64,000 nt of DNA from Crenothrix polyspora (GTDB lineage: Bacteria > Pseudomonadota > Gammaproteobacteria > Methylococcales > Methylomonadaceae). Below the pieces are notes generated by a model. That model was not told the DNA's origin. It did not search any database and was given only the letters and a program-made list of their open reading frames with translations. The stretch is from positions 1 through 64,000 of the forward strand of contig NZ_FUKJ01000301.1 of assembly GCF_900163745.1 (NCBI RefSeq), written 5' to 3'. This document shows positions 63,691 through 64,000 of this stretch, in pieces. A program made the position numbers and the translations under genes. How positions within the stretch are numbered: the stretch's first letter is position 1; every line of letters starts with the position of its first letter.

Positions 63691-64000
63691 ATGAAAACGA
63701 CAACTCTCAATAAATACCCTCTCAATTTAACCAGCATTATCCTGTTAACTTTAATTACCTCTGGCTGTGTAAAACCAGAAGATATACAAAAACTAAGTGG
63801 CAGTGCCCAGGGCACTAGCTACCACATCAGTTTTTCGAGTAAAAAAGACATCGATTTAAAAACCATAGCAAAAAGTGTAGAGGCCGAGTTTTCTCGCATT
63901 GATAAACAATTATCCAACTACCGACCCGACTCCGCTATTGAACAGTTTAATGCGTCGCTCAGCGACCAGCCACAAACCGTAGACGCTGAAATTGTCAGCT
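63691..64000 (+). CDS. apbE: FAD:protein FMN transferase (ApbE-like lipoprotein), 5' part
   Basis: The first 103 codons are visible; the frame runs on past the window edge. A lipoprotein signal with lipobox TSGC (near Cys26) is followed by GSAQGTSYHISFS and the ApbE hallmark LSNYRPDSAIEQFN. ApbE family enzymes attach FMN covalently to Ser/Thr of Rnf/Nqr subunits and related flavoproteins in the periplasm. Assignment to the family is strong; partial sequence cannot show the catalytic C-terminal half. Confidence 0.88.
   Translation, partial: MKTTTLNKYPLNLTSIILLTLITSGCVKPEDIQKLSGSAQGTSYHISFSSKKDIDLKTIAKSVEAEFSRIDKQLSNYRPDSAIEQFNASLSDQPQTVDAEIVS

Overview
The window looks like chromosome from a gammaproteobacterial methanotroph (Methylococcales, Methylobacter-like). 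The main clue is a tandem pair of genes at 22.5-24.4 kb for NAD(P)-dependent methylene-tetrahydromethanopterin dehydrogenase (MtdB family), an enzyme of C1 oxidation found in methylotrophs. The gammaproteobacterial gene orders support this: pilBCD-coaE-zapD-yacG, mnmG-rsmG-parA-parB, and pilMNOPQ-aroKB facing mrcA. A small SmbP-type periplasmic metal-binding protein and a sterol-desaturase-type di-iron membrane enzyme also fit.

Layout. 0-4.4 kb: a secreted beta-propeller protein and valS. 4.7-10.3 kb: type IV pilus assembly (pilB, pilC, pilD), then coaE, zapD and yacG. 10.3-14.5 kb: small accessory genes (TPR protein, pRiA4b ORF-3-like protein, pteridine reductase, membrane protein, SmbP) and a 55-residue basic protein whose 3' end is built into its own terminator. 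14.5-19.1 kb: mnmG, rsmG, parA, a miniprotein carrying only the ParB N-terminal motif, and parB. 19.2-24.5 kb: ubiC, recG, ridA and two mtdB paralogs. 24.6-29.7 kb: an AT-rich accessory stretch of mostly unrecognised genes ending at a tRNA-Lys gene. It holds a three-gene unknown operon, three small secreted or membrane proteins, a gene remnant and a GNAT toxin-antitoxin pair. 29.8-36.8 kb: a FemAB-like acetyltransferase, a DegT-like aminotransferase, a secreted protein, the sterol-desaturase family enzyme behind a candidate sigma-54 promoter, a VanZ-like protein, and a TauE exporter divergent from a CysB-like regulator. 37-39.6 kb: a two-gene unit of a membrane coiled-coil protein and an SPFH-like coiled-coil protein. 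40-49.3 kb: glk, a DUF411 protein, hemE, aroB, aroK and pilQPONM. 49.6-58.6 kb: mrcA, rpmE, xthA, ampG, nhaD, a siroheme sulfite/nitrite reductase and a DUF934 partner. 58.7-63.3 kb: a solute-sensing hybrid histidine kinase behind an HD-GYP response regulator. The window ends inside an apbE-like lipoprotein gene.

How genes work together. Two type IV pilus blocks 37 kb apart supply motor, platform and peptidase (pilBCD) and alignment complex plus secretin (pilMNOPQ); no major pilin gene is present here. parAB with the ParB-like miniprotein forms the segregation locus. The CysB-like regulator, TauE exporter, siroheme reductase and DUF934 protein point to sulfur (or nitrite) assimilation. Several short hairpin repeats recur between genes.

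The best candidates for undescribed biology are the three-gene operon at 24.7-26.5 kb, the SPFH-like/membrane coiled-coil pair at 37.0-39.6 kb, the ParB-N-terminal miniprotein, the small basic gene fused to its terminator, and an apparent attenuator ahead of the mtdB pair. No CRISPR array, rRNA operon, transposase, integrase or recognisable replication origin was seen.
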